A stretch of DNA of 64,000 nucleotides from assembly GCF_025642115.1 (NCBI RefSeq), contig NZ_CP106753.1, forward strand, positions 1,821,501-1,885,500. Reading direction: 5' to 3'. Source of the DNA: Chitiniphilus purpureus. GTDB taxonomy: Bacteria; Pseudomonadota; Gammaproteobacteria; Burkholderiales; Chitinibacteraceae. Below, piece after piece: positions 31,984 through 42,209 of this stretch (position 1 is its first letter; each line of letters begins with the position of its first letter). The notes beneath the pieces are model-generated. The model did not search any database, was not told where the DNA came from, and was given only the letters and a program-made list of their open reading frames with translations. A program made the translations under genes and the position numbers.

Positions 31984-33291
31984 ATGCAAGCACAACTGGA
32001 AACCCTGAACGGCCTTGAGCGGCGCCTCAGCTTTTCGATCCCGCGCGATGAGATCAGCAAGCGGGTGGACGCGCGGCTGAAGAATGTCGCCAAGACAGCC
32101 AAGATCGCCGGTTTCCGGCCGGGCAAGGCACCGCTCAACATCGTGGCGCAGCAATACGGTTTCCGCGTGCAGGAAGAGGTGCTGGGCGAGACCGTCGAGC
32201 GCTCGTTCGGCGAGGCGGTGCAGGCGCAGCAACTGCAGGTGGCGGGCTACCCGCGCTTCGAGCCCAAGGCCGATGCACCGGCCGAAGGCGATTTCCAGTT
32301 CGTCGCCACGTTCGAGGTCTATCCCGAGGTCAAGCTGGGTGATCTGGCCGGCCGTGAGCTTGAGAAGCCCACGCTGAGCGTGGGCGAGGCCGAGGTTGAC
32401 AAGACCGTCGAGATCCTGCGTCGCCAGCGCACGCGCTTTGACCGGGTCGAGCGCGCAGCGCAGGACGAAGACCGCGTCATCATCGACTTCAAGGGCACCA
32501 TCGCCGGTGAGGCGTTCGAAGGCGGTTCGGCCGAGAACTATGCCTTCCTGTTGGGCAAGGGCCAGATGCTGGCCGACTTCGAGGCCGGCATCCGCGGCAT
32601 GAAGGAAGGCGAAACCAAGGACGTCGAGGTCCGCTTCCCCGAGGACTACCAGGGCAAGGACGTGGCCGGCAAGACCGCGGTGTTCGCGATCACCGTGAAG
32701 AATGTCGCCGAACCCAAGCTGCCCGAGGTGGATGCCGAATTCGCCAAGGCACTTGGCATTGCCGACGGTGACGTGACCAAGATGCGCGCCGAGGTGAGAA
32801 AGAACCTGGAGCGCGAAGTGCGGCTGCGCCTGAAAGCGCGGCTCAAGGAAAGCGTGATGAGCGTACTGATCGAGGCTGCGCCCGTCGATCTGCCGCGTGC
32901 GTTGGTGGGCATGGAGATCGGCCGCCTTGCGGAACAGGCGCAGGCCGACTTGAAAGCCCGCGGCATCGATCCCAAATTGGTACCGTTCTCGCCTGCGATG
33001 TTCGAAGCCCAGGCCAAGCGCCGGGTCCATCTGGGCCTGGTGCTGGCAGACCTGGTGAAGGCCCACGATCTGCAGGCCAAGCCCGAGCAGGTCAAGGCCA
33101 TCGTCGAAGATCTGGCCGAGAACTACGAAGATCCCACCGATGTGGTGGCCTGGTACTACGAGAAGCGCGAGCGGCTCGCAGGCCCCGAATCGATGGCCCT
33201 GGAAGACAACGTGGTCGAGTTCGTGCTCGGGCAGGTCAAGTCGGTCGAGAAGGCGGTGGCCTTCGACGAACTGATGGGCCAGCAGGGTTGA
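31984..33291 (+). CDS. tig: trigger factor
   Basis: A 435-residue ribosome-associated chaperone. The ribosome-binding signature GFRPGK is at residues 43-48, the FKBP-like prolyl isomerase domain is about 150-245 (DFKGTIAGEAFEGG), and the rest is the helical chaperone domain. The ATG at 31984 gives the standard N-terminus MQAQLETLNGLERRL; the longer open frame covers the tRNA gene and is not real. It heads the proteostasis block with clpP 23 bp downstream. Confidence 0.97.
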   Translation: MQAQLETLNGLERRLSFSIPRDEISKRVDARLKNVAKTAKIAGFRPGKAPLNIVAQQYGFRVQEEVLGETVERSFGEAVQAQQLQVAGYPRFEPKADAPAEGDFQFVATFEVYPEVKLGDLAGRELEKPTLSVGEAEVDKTVEILRRQRTRFDRVERAAQDEDRVIIDFKGTIAGEAFEGGSAENYAFLLGKGQMLADFEAGIRGMKEGETKDVEVRFPEDYQGKDVAGKTAVFAITVKNVAEPKLPEVDAEFAKALGIADGDVTKMRAEVRKNLEREVRLRLKARLKESVMSVLIEAAPVDLPRALVGMEIGRLAEQAQADLKARGIDPKLVPFSPAMFEAQAKRRVHLGLVLADLVKAHDLQAKPEQVKAIVEDLAENYEDPTDVVAWYYEKRERLAGPESMALEDNVVEFVLGQVKSVEKAVAFDELMGQQG

Positions 33292-33314
33292 TCGGCCGCC
33301 ACTAAGGACACATC

Positions 33315-33941
<627 letters not shown>

Positions 33942-33961
33942 GCTGCCGGCACCGTACTCGC

Positions 33962-33988
33962 GCCGCCAGTATGCTGCTGGCGGCTTTT
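33962..33988 (+). terminator. intrinsic terminator between clpP and clpX
   Basis: An 8-bp stem (33962-33969 with 33977-33984), a 7-nt loop and a TTTT run, with more T's after GC. It could lower clpX transcription relative to clpP. Confidence 0.6.
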
Positions 33989-34028
33989 GCTTTGATACCG
34001 CGGCTCCCGCGTGTGAGGGAGATGGCTG

Positions 34029-35303
34029 ATGACCGACAAGTCCAACGAAAAACTGCTCTACTGCTCTTTCTGCGGTAAGAGCCAGCACGAGGTGACCAAG
34101 CTGATCGCCGGTCCCCAGGTGTTCATCTGCAACGAATGCATCGAGCTGTGCAACGACATCATCAAGGATGAGGCGGCACAGACGCTGGCATCCGAGCCGC
34201 AGACCCCGGGCGGCAAGAAGCTGCCCAAGCCGACCGAGATCCGCACCGTGCTCGATCAGTACGTGATCGGCCAGGAGCGGGCCAAGAAGATCCTGGCGGT
34301 GGCGGTGTACAACCACTACAAGCGGCTTTCCACCAAGCACCAGAAGGTTGGCAATGATGTGGAGCTGTCCAAGTCCAACATCCTGCTGATCGGCCCGACC
34401 GGCTCGGGCAAGACACTGCTGGCGCAGACCATGGCCAAGCTGATCGACGTGCCGTTCGTTATCGCCGACGCCACGACGCTGACCGAAGCGGGCTACGTGG
34501 GCGAGGATGTCGAGCACATCATCGCCAAGCTCCTGCAGCAGTGCGACTACGACGTGGAGAAGGCGCAACGCGGCATCGTCTATATCGACGAGATCGACAA
34601 GATCGCGCGCAAGTCCGAGAACCCGTCGATCACGCGCGATGTCTCCGGCGAGGGGGTGCAGCAGGCGCTGCTCAAGCTGATCGAGGGCACGGTTGCGTCG
34701 GTACCGCCACATGGCGGACGCAAGCACCCCAACCATGAGATGCCGCAGGTCGATACCACCAACATCCTGTTCATCGTCGGCGGCGCGTTTGAAGGGCTGG
34801 ACAAGATCATCCGCAACCGGTCGGTTAAGGGTGGCATCGGTTTTGGCGCCGAGGTGCAGTCCAAGGACGACAAGAGCAACGTTGGCCTCGTGCTGCATCA
34901 GGTGGAGCCGGATGACCTCATCCGCTTCGGTCTGATCCCCGAGTTCGTCGGCCGGGTGCCGGTGATCGCCACGCTGGACGAGCTGGACGAGGCGGCGCTG
35001 ATCTCGATCCTGACCGAGCCGAAGAATGCCCTGGTCAAGCAATACCAGAAACTGTTCGAAATGGAAGGCGTCACGCTGGAGCTGACCGAGGCCGCGCTCG
35101 AAGCGACCGCCAAAAAGGCGATGGAGCGTCGTACCGGCGCGCGCGGGCTGCGTTCCATCCTCGAAGGCGCATTGCTCGACACCATGTATGAGTTGCCGGC
35201 GCTCGAAGGCGTGGCGCGCGTGGTGGTGGGCCCGGAAACGATCACCGCCGGGGTGCCGCCGCAGCAGGTCGCCAGCGTGACCGAGGAATCGGCCGCCGCC
35301 TGA
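34029..35303 (+). CDS. clpX: ATP-dependent Clp protease ATP-binding subunit ClpX
   Basis: A 424-residue AAA+ unfoldase. The N-terminal zinc domain has the C4 pattern CSFCGK and CNECIELC, the Walker A is GPTGSGKT (about 121-128), and YIDEID is Walker B. Substrate-pore GYVGED is visible. It acts with ClpP on tagged proteins. The start has a GGGAG Shine-Dalgarno, 88 bp after clpP. Confidence 0.97.
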   Translation: MTDKSNEKLLYCSFCGKSQHEVTKLIAGPQVFICNECIELCNDIIKDEAAQTLASEPQTPGGKKLPKPTEIRTVLDQYVIGQERAKKILAVAVYNHYKRLSTKHQKVGNDVELSKSNILLIGPTGSGKTLLAQTMAKLIDVPFVIADATTLTEAGYVGEDVEHIIAKLLQQCDYDVEKAQRGIVYIDEIDKIARKSENPSITRDVSGEGVQQALLKLIEGTVASVPPHGGRKHPNHEMPQVDTTNILFIVGGAFEGLDKIIRNRSVKGGIGFGAEVQSKDDKSNVGLVLHQVEPDDLIRFGLIPEFVGRVPVIATLDELDEAALISILTEPKNALVKQYQKLFEMEGVTLELTEAALEATAKKAMERRTGARGLRSILEGALLDTMYELPALEGVARVVVGPETITAGVPPQQVASVTEESAAA

Positions 35304-35400
35304 TCTGGGCCGGGCCGGTCCACGGCGCGCAGCGCGCGGCGCCGGATCGGCCGGCCGATCCCGTTTTTCATTCCCTCGCTCCGGTGTCGTCGAATCGACG

Positions 35401-35428
35401 TTGAATTTCACAACGTCAGACCACATCA
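35401..35428 (+). promoter_or_regulatory. candidate heat-shock (sigma-32) promoter for lon
   Basis: TTGAAT (35401-35406, preceded by G) and CCACATCA (35421-35428) are separated by 14 bp, resembling the sigma-32 pattern CTTGAA/CCCCATNT with six of eight -10 positions matched. lon is a classical heat-shock gene. The match is imperfect and no start site was mapped. Confidence 0.4.
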
Positions 35429-35434
35429 TGATGA

Positions 35435-35454
35435 GGGTACCCTTGCAGGTACCC
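35435..35454 (+). repeat. GGGTACC/GGTACCC hairpin in the lon leader
   Basis: A 7-bp perfect inverted repeat (35435-35441 with 35448-35454), loop 6 nt, 25 bp before the lon ATG. It lies just downstream of the candidate promoter, where it could be an operator or mRNA structure. Confidence 0.45.
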
Positions 35455-35479
35455 CGTACAACTCTTCAGGTCAGCCCAT

Positions 35480-37909
35480 ATGTCTGAATCCCAAGTCCTG
35501 CCTTCCGAACCCGCTCAGTTCCCGATGTTGCCGCTGCGGGACGTGGTGGTGTTCCCGCACATGGTGATTCCGTTGTTCGTCGGCCGCCCCAAGTCGATCC
35601 GCGCGCTTGAGGCCGCGATGGAAGAAGGGCGGCATATCCTGCTGGTGGCGCAGAAGAACGCGCAGAAGGACGAACCCAGCATGGCCGACATCTACCCGGT
35701 CGGCACCGTCGCCACGGTCCTGCAGCTGTTGAAGCTGCCGGATGGAACGGTGAAGGTGCTGGTCGAAGGCGTGCAGCGCGCGACGGTCAATGCCTTGCAG
35801 GACGAGGACGGTTACTTCCGTGCGACCGCGTTGCCGCACGATCCCAATGAGGATGCCGGCCATGAGGCCGAAGCGATGCGCCGTGCGTTGCTCAGCCAGT
35901 TCGACCAGTACGTCAAGCTCAACAAGAAGATCCCGCCCGAGATCCTGACCTCGCTCTCCGGCATCGAATCGGCCGGGCGCCTTGCCGACACCATCGCTGC
36001 GCACCTGCCGCTCAAGCTTGAGCAGAAGCAGGCCGTGCTCGAGATGGAGGATGTGCGTCGCCGGATGGAGCACTTGCTGAAGCAGCTGGAGACCGAGCTT
36101 GACATCCTGCAGGTCGAAAAGCGCATCCGCGGCCGTGTGAAGCGGCAGATGGAAAAGAGCCAGCGCGAGTACTACCTCAACGAGCAGGTCAAGGCGATCC
36201 AGAAGGAACTGGGCGAGATCGACGAAAACGCCGAGCTCGACGATCTGGAAAAGCGGATCAAGGCCGCCGGCATGACCAAGGAGGGGCGCGAGAAGGCCGA
36301 GGCCGAACTCAAGAAGCTGCGCATGATGTCGCCCATGAGCGCCGAAGCCACCGTGGTGCGCAACTACATCGATACGCTGGTGGGCCTGCCCTGGAAAAAG
36401 AAATCCAAGATCAGCAAGGATCTGGGCGAGGCCGAGTCGGTGCTCGATGCCGATCACTACGGCCTGGACAAGATCAAGGAGCGCATTCTCGAGTACCTCG
36501 CGGTGCAGACCCGGGTCGACAAGCTCAAGGCCCCTATCCTGTGCCTGGTCGGCCCGCCCGGGGTGGGCAAGACCTCGCTGGGTGAATCCATCGCCCGCGC
36601 CACCAATCGCAAGTTCGTGCGCATGGCGCTCGGCGGCGTACGCGACGAAGCCGAGATCCGCGGTCACCGCCGCACCTACATCGGATCGATGCCGGGCAAG
36701 ATCCTGCAGAGCATGACCAAGGTTGGGGTCAAGAACCCACTGTTCCTGCTGGACGAGGTCGACAAGATGGGGGCCGACTTCCGCGGCGATCCGAGCTCCG
36801 CACTGCTTGAAGTGCTTGACCCGGAACAGAACCACGCCTTCAGCGACCACTATCTCGAAGTCGACTACGATCTGTCGGATGTGATGTTCGTGGCAACGGC
36901 CAATTCGTTGAACATCCCGCCCGCCCTGCTCGACCGTATGGAGATCATCCGTCTTTCCGGTTACACCGAGGACGAGAAGGTCAACATCGCGCTCAACTAC
37001 CTTGTGCCCAAGCAGATGCGCAACAACGGCGTCAAGGAAGGCGAGCTGGTGATCAGCGAGGCGGCAGTGCGCGACGTGGTGCGTTACTACACCCGTGAAG
37101 CGGGCGTGCGCAGCCTGGATCGTGAAGTTGCCAAGATCTGCCGCAAGGTGGTCAAAAACCTGCTGCTCAAGCCGTCGGACAAGCGGCTCACCGTGACGCC
37201 GAAGAACCTCGACAAGTATCTCGGTGTGCGCCGGTTCGAATACGGCGTGGCCGAGCAGCAGAACCAGGTCGGCCAGGTCACCGGTCTTGCCTGGACCGAG
37301 GTGGGTGGCGAGTTGCTCACGATCGAAGCCGTCAAGCTGCCGGGCAAGGGCAAGATGATCCAGACGGGCCAGTTGGGCGATGTGATGCAGGAGTCGATCC
37401 AGGCGGCGTTGTCAGTGGTACGGTCGCGCGCGGCCCAACTGGGAATCGACCCGGAGTTCTATCAGAAGAACGATATCCACATCCACTTGCCCGAAGGCGC
37501 CACGCCGAAGGACGGCCCTTCCGCGGGCATCGCGATTGCCACCGCCATGGCGTCCATCCTGACGGGCATACCGGTCCGGTGCGATGTGGCGATGACCGGT
37601 GAAATCACACTGCGCGGCGAAGTGTTGCCGATCGGTGGATTGAAGGAAAAGCTGCTGGCCGCACATCGCGGCGGCATCAAGCATGTGTTGATCCCGGACG
37701 GCAACGTCAAGGATCTCGCGGAAATCCCCGACAATGTCAAACGGGGGCTGGCGATACACTCGGTCAAATGGTTCGACCAGGTGCTGGGTCATACACTGGA
37801 GCGTCAGCCGGATGCTGCAGGGAAGGCCGAGGGGACGCAGGAAAGCATCGTTGCCCAACCGCCTTCCGACCCTGGTGCGGATTCAACAACACCCCCGACC
37901 AAGCATTAG
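35480..37909 (+). CDS. lon: ATP-dependent protease Lon
   Basis: An 809-residue homo-oligomeric AAA+ serine protease. The N-terminal substrate domain ([21 protein letters not shown]) is followed by Walker A GPPGVGKT (358-365), and the C-terminal protease domain has the Ser-Lys dyad Ser681 (GPSAG) and Lys724 (GGLKEK), at +2 relative to E. coli Lon. It degrades misfolded and regulatory proteins. It is 176 bp downstream of clpX, with its own candidate heat-shock promoter. Confidence 0.97.
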   Translation: MSESQVLPSEPAQFPMLPLRDVVVFPHMVIPLFVGRPKSIRALEAAMEEGRHILLVAQKNAQKDEPSMADIYPVGTVATVLQLLKLPDGTVKVLVEGVQRATVNALQDEDGYFRATALPHDPNEDAGHEAEAMRRALLSQFDQYVKLNKKIPPEILTSLSGIESAGRLADTIAAHLPLKLEQKQAVLEMEDVRRRMEHLLKQLETELDILQVEKRIRGRVKRQMEKSQREYYLNEQVKAIQKELGEIDENAELDDLEKRIKAAGMTKEGREKAEAELKKLRMMSPMSAEATVVRNYIDTLVGLPWKKKSKISKDLGEAESVLDADHYGLDKIKERILEYLAVQTRVDKLKAPILCLVGPPGVGKTSLGESIARATNRKFVRMALGGVRDEAEIRGHRRTYIGSMPGKILQSMTKVGVKNPLFLLDEVDKMGADFRGDPSSALLEVLDPEQNHAFSDHYLEVDYDLSDVMFVATANSLNIPPALLDRMEIIRLSGYTEDEKVNIALNYLVPKQMRNNGVKEGELVISEAAVRDVVRYYTREAGVRSLDREVAKICRKVVKNLLLKPSDKRLTVTPKNLDKYLGVRRFEYGVAEQQNQVGQVTGLAWTEVGGELLTIEAVKLPGKGKMIQTGQLGDVMQESIQAALSVVRSRAAQLGIDPEFYQKNDIHIHLPEGATPKDGPSAGIAIATAMASILTGIPVRCDVAMTGEITLRGEVLPIGGLKEKLLAAHRGGIKHVLIPDGNVKDLAEIPDNVKRGLAIHSVKWFDQVLGHTLERQPDAAGKAEGTQESIVAQPPSDPGADSTTPPTKH

Positions 37910-37939
37910 TTGACACCTATTTTTGCTGCTTGCTATAAA
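37910..37939 (+). promoter_or_regulatory. sigma-70 promoter for hup
   Basis: A perfect -35 TTGACA (37910-37915) and TATAAA (37934-37939) with an 18-bp spacer. The -35 begins right after the lon stop codon. Confidence 0.8.
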
Positions 37940-37993
37940 GCTCTGGCAATCGGCCGACCGGACCTATCCTAACCAGAACCAAAGGGGACGTAA

Positions 37994-38266
37994 GTGAATA
38001 AATCCGAACTCATCGACGCCATCGCCGAATCCGCTGGCCTTTCCAAGGCTGCAGCAGGCAAGGCCCTGGATGCCACCATTGATGCGGTTTCCAATGCCCT
38101 GAAGAACGGCGGTGAAGTCACACTGGTCGGCTTCGGCACCTTCTACGTCGCCGAACGTGAAGCGCGCAATGGCCGTAATCCGCGCACCGGCGAAACCATC
38201 AAGATCGATGCTGCGAAGCAACCCAAATTTAGGGCTGGCAAATCCCTGAAGGATGCAGTACAATAA
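37994..38266 (+). CDS. hupB: DNA-binding protein HU (beta type)
   Basis: A 90-residue nucleoid protein. The N-terminus [19 protein letters not shown] and the DNA-binding arm [12 protein letters not shown] are diagnostic. HU binds DNA without strong sequence preference and bends it. The start codon is GTG at 37994, with an AAGGGGA Shine-Dalgarno. It follows lon and precedes two tRNA genes, as in many proteobacteria, and has a strong sigma-70 promoter. Confidence 0.96.
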   Translation: MNKSELIDAIAESAGLSKAAAGKALDATIDAVSNALKNGGEVTLVGFGTFYVAEREARNGRNPRTGETIKIDAAKQPKFRAGKSLKDAVQ

Positions 38267-38310
38267 TTGTCTTTCGTCGCCGAGCCAATATACGGCGATG
38301 AAGACGGGAA

Positions 38311-38387
38311 GGGTGGTTAGCTCAGTTGGTTAGAGCGCCTGCTTCACACGCAGGAGGTCGGTGGTTCGAATCCACTACTACCCACCA
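38311..38387 (+). tRNA. tRNA-Val (anticodon CAC)
   Basis: A 77-nt cloverleaf: acceptor GGGTGGT/ACTACCC, D-stem GCTC/GAGC, anticodon stem CCTGC/GCAGG with loop TTCACAC and anticodon CAC, T-loop TTCGAAT, encoded CCA. CAC reads GUG, a common valine codon at high GC. Confidence 0.93.
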
Positions 38388-38462
38388 CAGCGCTCCAGGC
38401 AAAATCAGTATGCGACTGTAGTTGCAAATTGCTGAAAGAATGTTAAGATCGCTGTCCTCGCT

Positions 38463-38539
38463 GGAGCGGTAGTTCAGTTGGTTAGAATACCGGCCTGTCA
38501 CGCCGGGGGTCGCGGGTTCGAGTCCCGTCCGCTCCGCCA
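38463..38539 (+). tRNA. tRNA-Asp (anticodon GUC)
   Basis: A 77-nt cloverleaf with acceptor GGAGCGG/CCGCTCC, anticodon stem CCGGC/GCCGG and loop CTGTCAC giving anticodon GTC, T-loop TTCGAGT, encoded CCA. A weak promoter-like pair (TTGCAA at 38422-38427, TAAGAT at 38444-38449, 16-bp spacer) lies just upstream, and a terminator follows. Confidence 0.95.
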
Positions 38540-38546
38540 GCTTACG

Positions 38547-38576
38547 AAAAAAGCCAAGCTTATGCTTGGCTTTTTT
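38547..38576 (+). terminator. intrinsic terminator after tRNA-Asp
   Basis: A 7-bp stem (38553-38559 with 38564-38570), 4-nt loop, flanked by an A-run and a six-T run. Strong, and able to act in both directions. Confidence 0.92.
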
Positions 38577-38705
38577 CATTTCCCGATGCGGTCCGACCTT
38601 CCGCGATCCGGCACGCTGCGTTCACACCGACTGGGCAACACAGGCTGGGCCGGTTCTGGCATCATGGTTCCCGCAAAAAAACCTGGATGTGGAGCGCCTG
38701 TTTTC

Positions 38706-40544
38706 ATGTTTGACATTGTCCAAAAGAATAGAACGCTGGTTCAGATCGTCTTGGGGCTGGTTGCCCTGGGGCTGGTGGTCGGAGCAGGGGTGACCGGATA
38801 CAGCGCGTTGGAGGGGGACGGCAACTATCTGGCCAAGGTCGATGGCAAGCCGATCACCGAATATGACGTCCAGCAAGCTGTCGCTGGGCAGCCGATCTCG
38901 AACGAAATGCGTCCGATGGTGGTGGAGCAGTTGGTCCAGCAGCGCCTGGTGCTGGCCGCAGCCAAGCGCCTGAACCTGACTGCGAGCGACGAGCAGTTGC
39001 GCCAAGCCATCGCCCAGATGGAAGATTTCCATGAGAACGGCAAGTTCAGCCCACAACGTTACCAGACCTTGCTGGGCGCGCAGCAGATGTCGCCCGCGCA
39101 GTTCGAGCAACGTGTCCGCGACAGTCTGACTGCACGGGCGTTGTTCGGCACTTATGGGGCGACGGCCATCGCGTCCAAGACCGCTTCAGCGCGGCTTGCT
39201 AAGCTGATCGGCGAGCGCCGTGAGATCCAGACGGTATCGCTGCGTCCTGAAGATTACGTTGCACGCGTCTCGGTCACACCGGATGAAGTGAAGAAGTACT
39301 ACGAAAGCAACCAGAGCGATTTCCGTGTACCGGAAATGGTCCGCCTGGAGTACGTGTTGCTTTCCAAGGCGCAATTGGCCGCGAAGCAGCAGGTGAGTGA
39401 TGCCGAGGTGCAGAAGTACATCGATGAGCACAAGGCGCAATTGCTTGGCGAGCAACGTCGTGTGTCGCATATCCTGATCGAGGCCGACAAGGATGCCAAG
39501 CCGCCGGTGCGCCAGCAGGCGCGTGCCGAGGCTGAAGCATTGCGCAAAGTGTTGTTGGCCGAGCCGCACCGTTTTGCCGAACTGGCCAAGCAGCATTCCA
39601 AAGATCCGGTCTCGGCAGCCGAGGGGGGCGAATTGGGCTGGTTCGGCGCCGATGCCGATTTTGTTGCGCCGTTTAAGGAAGCCATGCTCAAGCTGCCCAA
39701 GGGCCAATTGAGCGAGGTGGTTGAAACGCAGTATGGCTACCACCTGATCCGGGTCGACGACATCCGCGGCAAGAGCGTGGATGAAGTGAAGCCCCAGGTG
39801 CTTGCCAAGTTGCAACAGGAAAAGGTCGACGCCCAGTTCACGGGGCAGGTGCAGCAGTTCTCGGAAACCGTCTACCAGAAGGCCGACAGCCTGAAGCCGG
39901 CGGCCGAGCAATTCCAGGTCCCGGTTTTGCAAAGCGGCTGGGTGACCCGGCAAGGAGCGCAGGACCCGCAGCTGAAGAGCCCCAAGTTGGTCGAGGCGGT
40001 GTTCAATGACGACGTGCTCAAGGCCAAGCACAACTCCGAGGCGGTCGAGGTGGCGCCGGGTGAATGGATCTCGGCACGGGTGCTGGAATACAAGCCGGCG
40101 CAGCTGACCCCGCTGGAGACGGTACGGGCACAGGTCGAACAGCGTGTAAAACTCAAAAAGGCGGAGAAGCTGGTGCTTGAAGAAGGCGCCAAGCAGCTGG
40201 CCGCATTGCAGGCAGGCCAGACCCTACCGCTCATCTGGGAGGCGCCCCGAGAGGTCGGGCGCGTAGGTGAGCCAGGTCTCGATGCACAAACCGTGGCGGC
40301 GTTGTTCCTGCCCAAGCCGGACAAACTACCCGCCTATGCCGGCAAACCGGCGGCAGGCGGCAGTTATGTCCTTTACAAGGTCGTTTCGGTGGTACCTGCT
40401 CCGGAGTTGACGCCGCAGATGGCCGAGCAGATGCGGGTGCAGACCGAGCGGATGTACAGCCAGGTCGAAGTGATGCGCTATCTGGAGGACCTGAAGGGGC
40501 AGATCGAAGTGCAATACGGTGCGAAGGTGCCGCAGCAACCGTAA
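38706..40544 (+). CDS. ppiD: periplasmic folding chaperone PpiD (SurA N-terminal and parvulin domains)
   Basis: A 612-residue inner-membrane-anchored chaperone. A membrane segment (residues about 12-34) is followed by a SurA-type N-terminal chaperone region (ITEYDVQQAVAG, VVEQLVQQRLVLAAAKRL), a parvulin-type domain (about 255-360; RRVSHILIEA ... GGELGWFG ... GYHLIRVDDI), and an extended C-terminal chaperone part. It helps outer-membrane and periplasmic proteins fold at the Sec translocon. Its ATG at 38706 is far inside an open frame that begins over the tRNA; this start gives the normal family N-terminus. A terminator follows. Confidence 0.94.
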   Translation: MFDIVQKNRTLVQIVLGLVALGLVVGAGVTGYSALEGDGNYLAKVDGKPITEYDVQQAVAGQPISNEMRPMVVEQLVQQRLVLAAAKRLNLTASDEQLRQAIAQMEDFHENGKFSPQRYQTLLGAQQMSPAQFEQRVRDSLTARALFGTYGATAIASKTASARLAKLIGERREIQTVSLRPEDYVARVSVTPDEVKKYYESNQSDFRVPEMVRLEYVLLSKAQLAAKQQVSDAEVQKYIDEHKAQLLGEQRRVSHILIEADKDAKPPVRQQARAEAEALRKVLLAEPHRFAELAKQHSKDPVSAAEGGELGWFGADADFVAPFKEAMLKLPKGQLSEVVETQYGYHLIRVDDIRGKSVDEVKPQVLAKLQQEKVDAQFTGQVQQFSETVYQKADSLKPAAEQFQVPVLQSGWVTRQGAQDPQLKSPKLVEAVFNDDVLKAKHNSEAVEVAPGEWISARVLEYKPAQLTPLETVRAQVEQRVKLKKAEKLVLEEGAKQLAALQAGQTLPLIWEAPREVGRVGEPGLDAQTVAALFLPKPDKLPAYAGKPAAGGSYVLYKVVSVVPAPELTPQMAEQMRVQTERMYSQVEVMRYLEDLKGQIEVQYGAKVPQQP

Positions 40545-40563
40545 TCTTTGAACTGACTGCGGG

Positions 40564-40595
40564 AAAAAACGGTGGATTATTCCACCGTTTTTTTT
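40564..40595 (+). terminator. intrinsic terminator after ppiD
   Basis: A stem made of ACGGTGGA/TCCACCGT flanked by a six-A run and an eight-T run, with a TTAT loop. It ends the ppiD transcript. Confidence 0.9.
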
Positions 40596-40693
40596 CGGCG
40601 ACGAGCGGGATTGTATTTCTTCGGCAGGAGGCCGATATTTCGTTTGTAAGCTTGTTTCCCGTCACAGCGGCGTCACCCACAGGAGAGCAAGGT

Positions 40694-40876
40694 ATGCTGA
40701 AGCGCTACGATATGTCGTCTGGATATCTGGCGGAAATGGGCGATTTCCTGCTCGCGCCGCAGCCTGATGCCATGGCACAGGAACAGTTGCGGAGGCCTCA
40801 GCCGCAATTGCAGTTGCTGACAGTGGCTGAAGCCGAAGAAGCACAGCGTCGCGCGCTATCCCATTGGTCTCGTTGA
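40694..40876 (+). CDS. small hypothetical protein (60 aa)
   Basis: A 60-residue hydrophilic protein with no membrane segment, rich in Gln, Glu, Arg and Leu; the C-terminal half (LLTVAEAEEAQRRAL) should be helical. AGGAG at 40681-40685 is a good Shine-Dalgarno 8 nt from the ATG. Upstream, TTGTAT (40611-40616) and GATATT (40634-40639) with 17-bp spacing are a possible promoter just after the ppiD terminator. I do not recognise the family, and translation is only supported by these signals. Confidence 0.5.
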   Translation: MLKRYDMSSGYLAEMGDFLLAPQPDAMAQEQLRRPQPQLQLLTVAEAEEAQRRALSHWSR

Positions 40877-41300
40877 ATTGTGTCTTTGTTGTTCGACTAG
40901 ATGTAAGGCTCTCTAGGGGTGAAGGCAGGTATCTATTGTTGTGTGGCGCACTGCTTGCGGGTGTGCATCCATCACGGTTTTGATTTGCGGTACGGATGCC
41001 CTTGGCGCAATGCTTCTGAGGATGGCTGCAGTCAGTTTTTTCAAAGGCGCTTCAACGATGAGGCGCTTTTTCGTTTGGCACGAGTGATACGCTTTTCGTG
41101 AGCCACCTAATGGTGATCCGCTTACTCACTGGCGCCAAGCCGGACTTTGCCATGAAAGTAAGCCGATCGATCTCCGATGCCGGCCGCGATTGATCCATGC
41201 TTGTATGGGCTTTGCAGGGGCGTGCCTGGCAAGCTCTTCATACCGGCCTGTGCTAAAGTGCTGGCCTGCCTGTGGTTTAGCCGTTTCTTATTCACATCAG
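40877..41300. other. 424-bp intergenic region with an internal intrinsic terminator
   Basis: No convincing protein gene is present. The one short open frame here (about 40919-41101) runs through the terminator and has no clear ribosome-binding site. The region holds a strong hairpin terminator (41043-41071). The piece before it, about 165 nt, could be a 3' untranslated region of the small upstream gene or a small RNA. Confidence 0.5.
41043..41071 (+). terminator. intrinsic terminator in the 40.9-41.3 kb gap
   Basis: A 12-bp stem with two G-T wobbles (41043-41054 with 41059-41070), loop ACGA, ending in a T-run. The same stretch also contains two direct copies of AGGCGCTT. Confidence 0.75.
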
Positions 41301-42131
41301 ATGACCCCTTTCGTGCGCGCCTCATGGTTCGGCTTATTGCTTGTGTTTGCGCTGCCGGCGTGGGCGGAGTCCGTGTCGTTGGCCGGGCCCGGCCGGGTCA
41401 GGTTGCGTGCCGAATATCTTCCACCCAAGGAAGGCAGTTTTGGCGCGCCTGCCGTGGTCCTGCTGCATGGTTGTGAAGGCATGTGGCAGCGCGGGCGCTT
41501 GGGCGAGCGCTATGCGCATATGGCCGGTCTGTTCCAGGAACTGGGCTATGCGGTGCTGATTCCCGACAGCTTTGGTCCACGCGGGGTGCGTGAACAATGC
41601 AGGGTGCCGCCGGCAAGGCAAAGAGTCAGTGCCTCAAGACGGGCGGACGATGCGCAATGGGCGGTGGCGTGGCTGCGTCAGCAGCCCGCGGTCGATGCAG
41701 GCCGGATCGGCACGATAGGCTGGTCGCATGGCGGCACGGCAGCGCTCAAGCTCGCTGGGCGGCAGACCGAGGGATTGCAGGTGGCTGCCGCATTCTATCC
41801 AAACTGCACGCCGTTGCTCAGGCAGCTGCGGCGCTTCCAGGCACGGGTGCCGTCGCTGATATTGATGGGCGAGTCCGACGACTGGAGCCTGATTGCGCCT
41901 TGCCGCAAGCTGGCGGAGCGTGACGAGCGCAATCAACTGCACCTGGTCGGTTATCCGCTCACCTACCAGGATTTCGACGTGCCCGGCAGTGAGCTGCGGG
42001 TGCGCCGCGATGTGCCGGATGGCCAGTATCCAGGGCAGGGGGTGACGCTGGGCGCCAACCCCGAGGCGGCGGCTGATGCGTATCGGCGGCTGTTCAAATG
42101 GTTTGCGCGGACATTGGACAGGGAAGACTGA
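41301..42131 (+). CDS. exported dienelactone-hydrolase-like alpha/beta hydrolase
   Basis: A 276-residue protein with a signal peptide (residues 1-22, ending LPAWA) and an alpha/beta hydrolase domain. VVLLHGCEG carries the oxyanion region, GWSHGG the nucleophile serine, and LMGESDDW likely the catalytic Asp; the histidine may be nearer the C-terminus. This pattern fits dienelactone hydrolase relatives, which hydrolyse a range of esters or lactones. The substrate is unknown. The ATG at 41301 gives the signal peptide. Confidence 0.82.
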   Translation: MTPFVRASWFGLLLVFALPAWAESVSLAGPGRVRLRAEYLPPKEGSFGAPAVVLLHGCEGMWQRGRLGERYAHMAGLFQELGYAVLIPDSFGPRGVREQCRVPPARQRVSASRRADDAQWAVAWLRQQPAVDAGRIGTIGWSHGGTAALKLAGRQTEGLQVAAAFYPNCTPLLRQLRRFQARVPSLILMGESDDWSLIAPCRKLAERDERNQLHLVGYPLTYQDFDVPGSELRVRRDVPDGQYPGQGVTLGANPEAAADAYRRLFKWFARTLDRED

Positions 42132-42209
42132 TCGCCTGGCGTCCGGGGAGGTCAGCTGTTAGTGTTTGGATTGTGCGCCGCACAATCCACCCGACAGATG
42201 GAGCCTGCC

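Noticed and set aside
40919..41101. A 60-codon open frame in the 40.9-41.3 kb gap
   Set aside because: It has a GTG start without a ribosome-binding site and reads through a strong intrinsic terminator.
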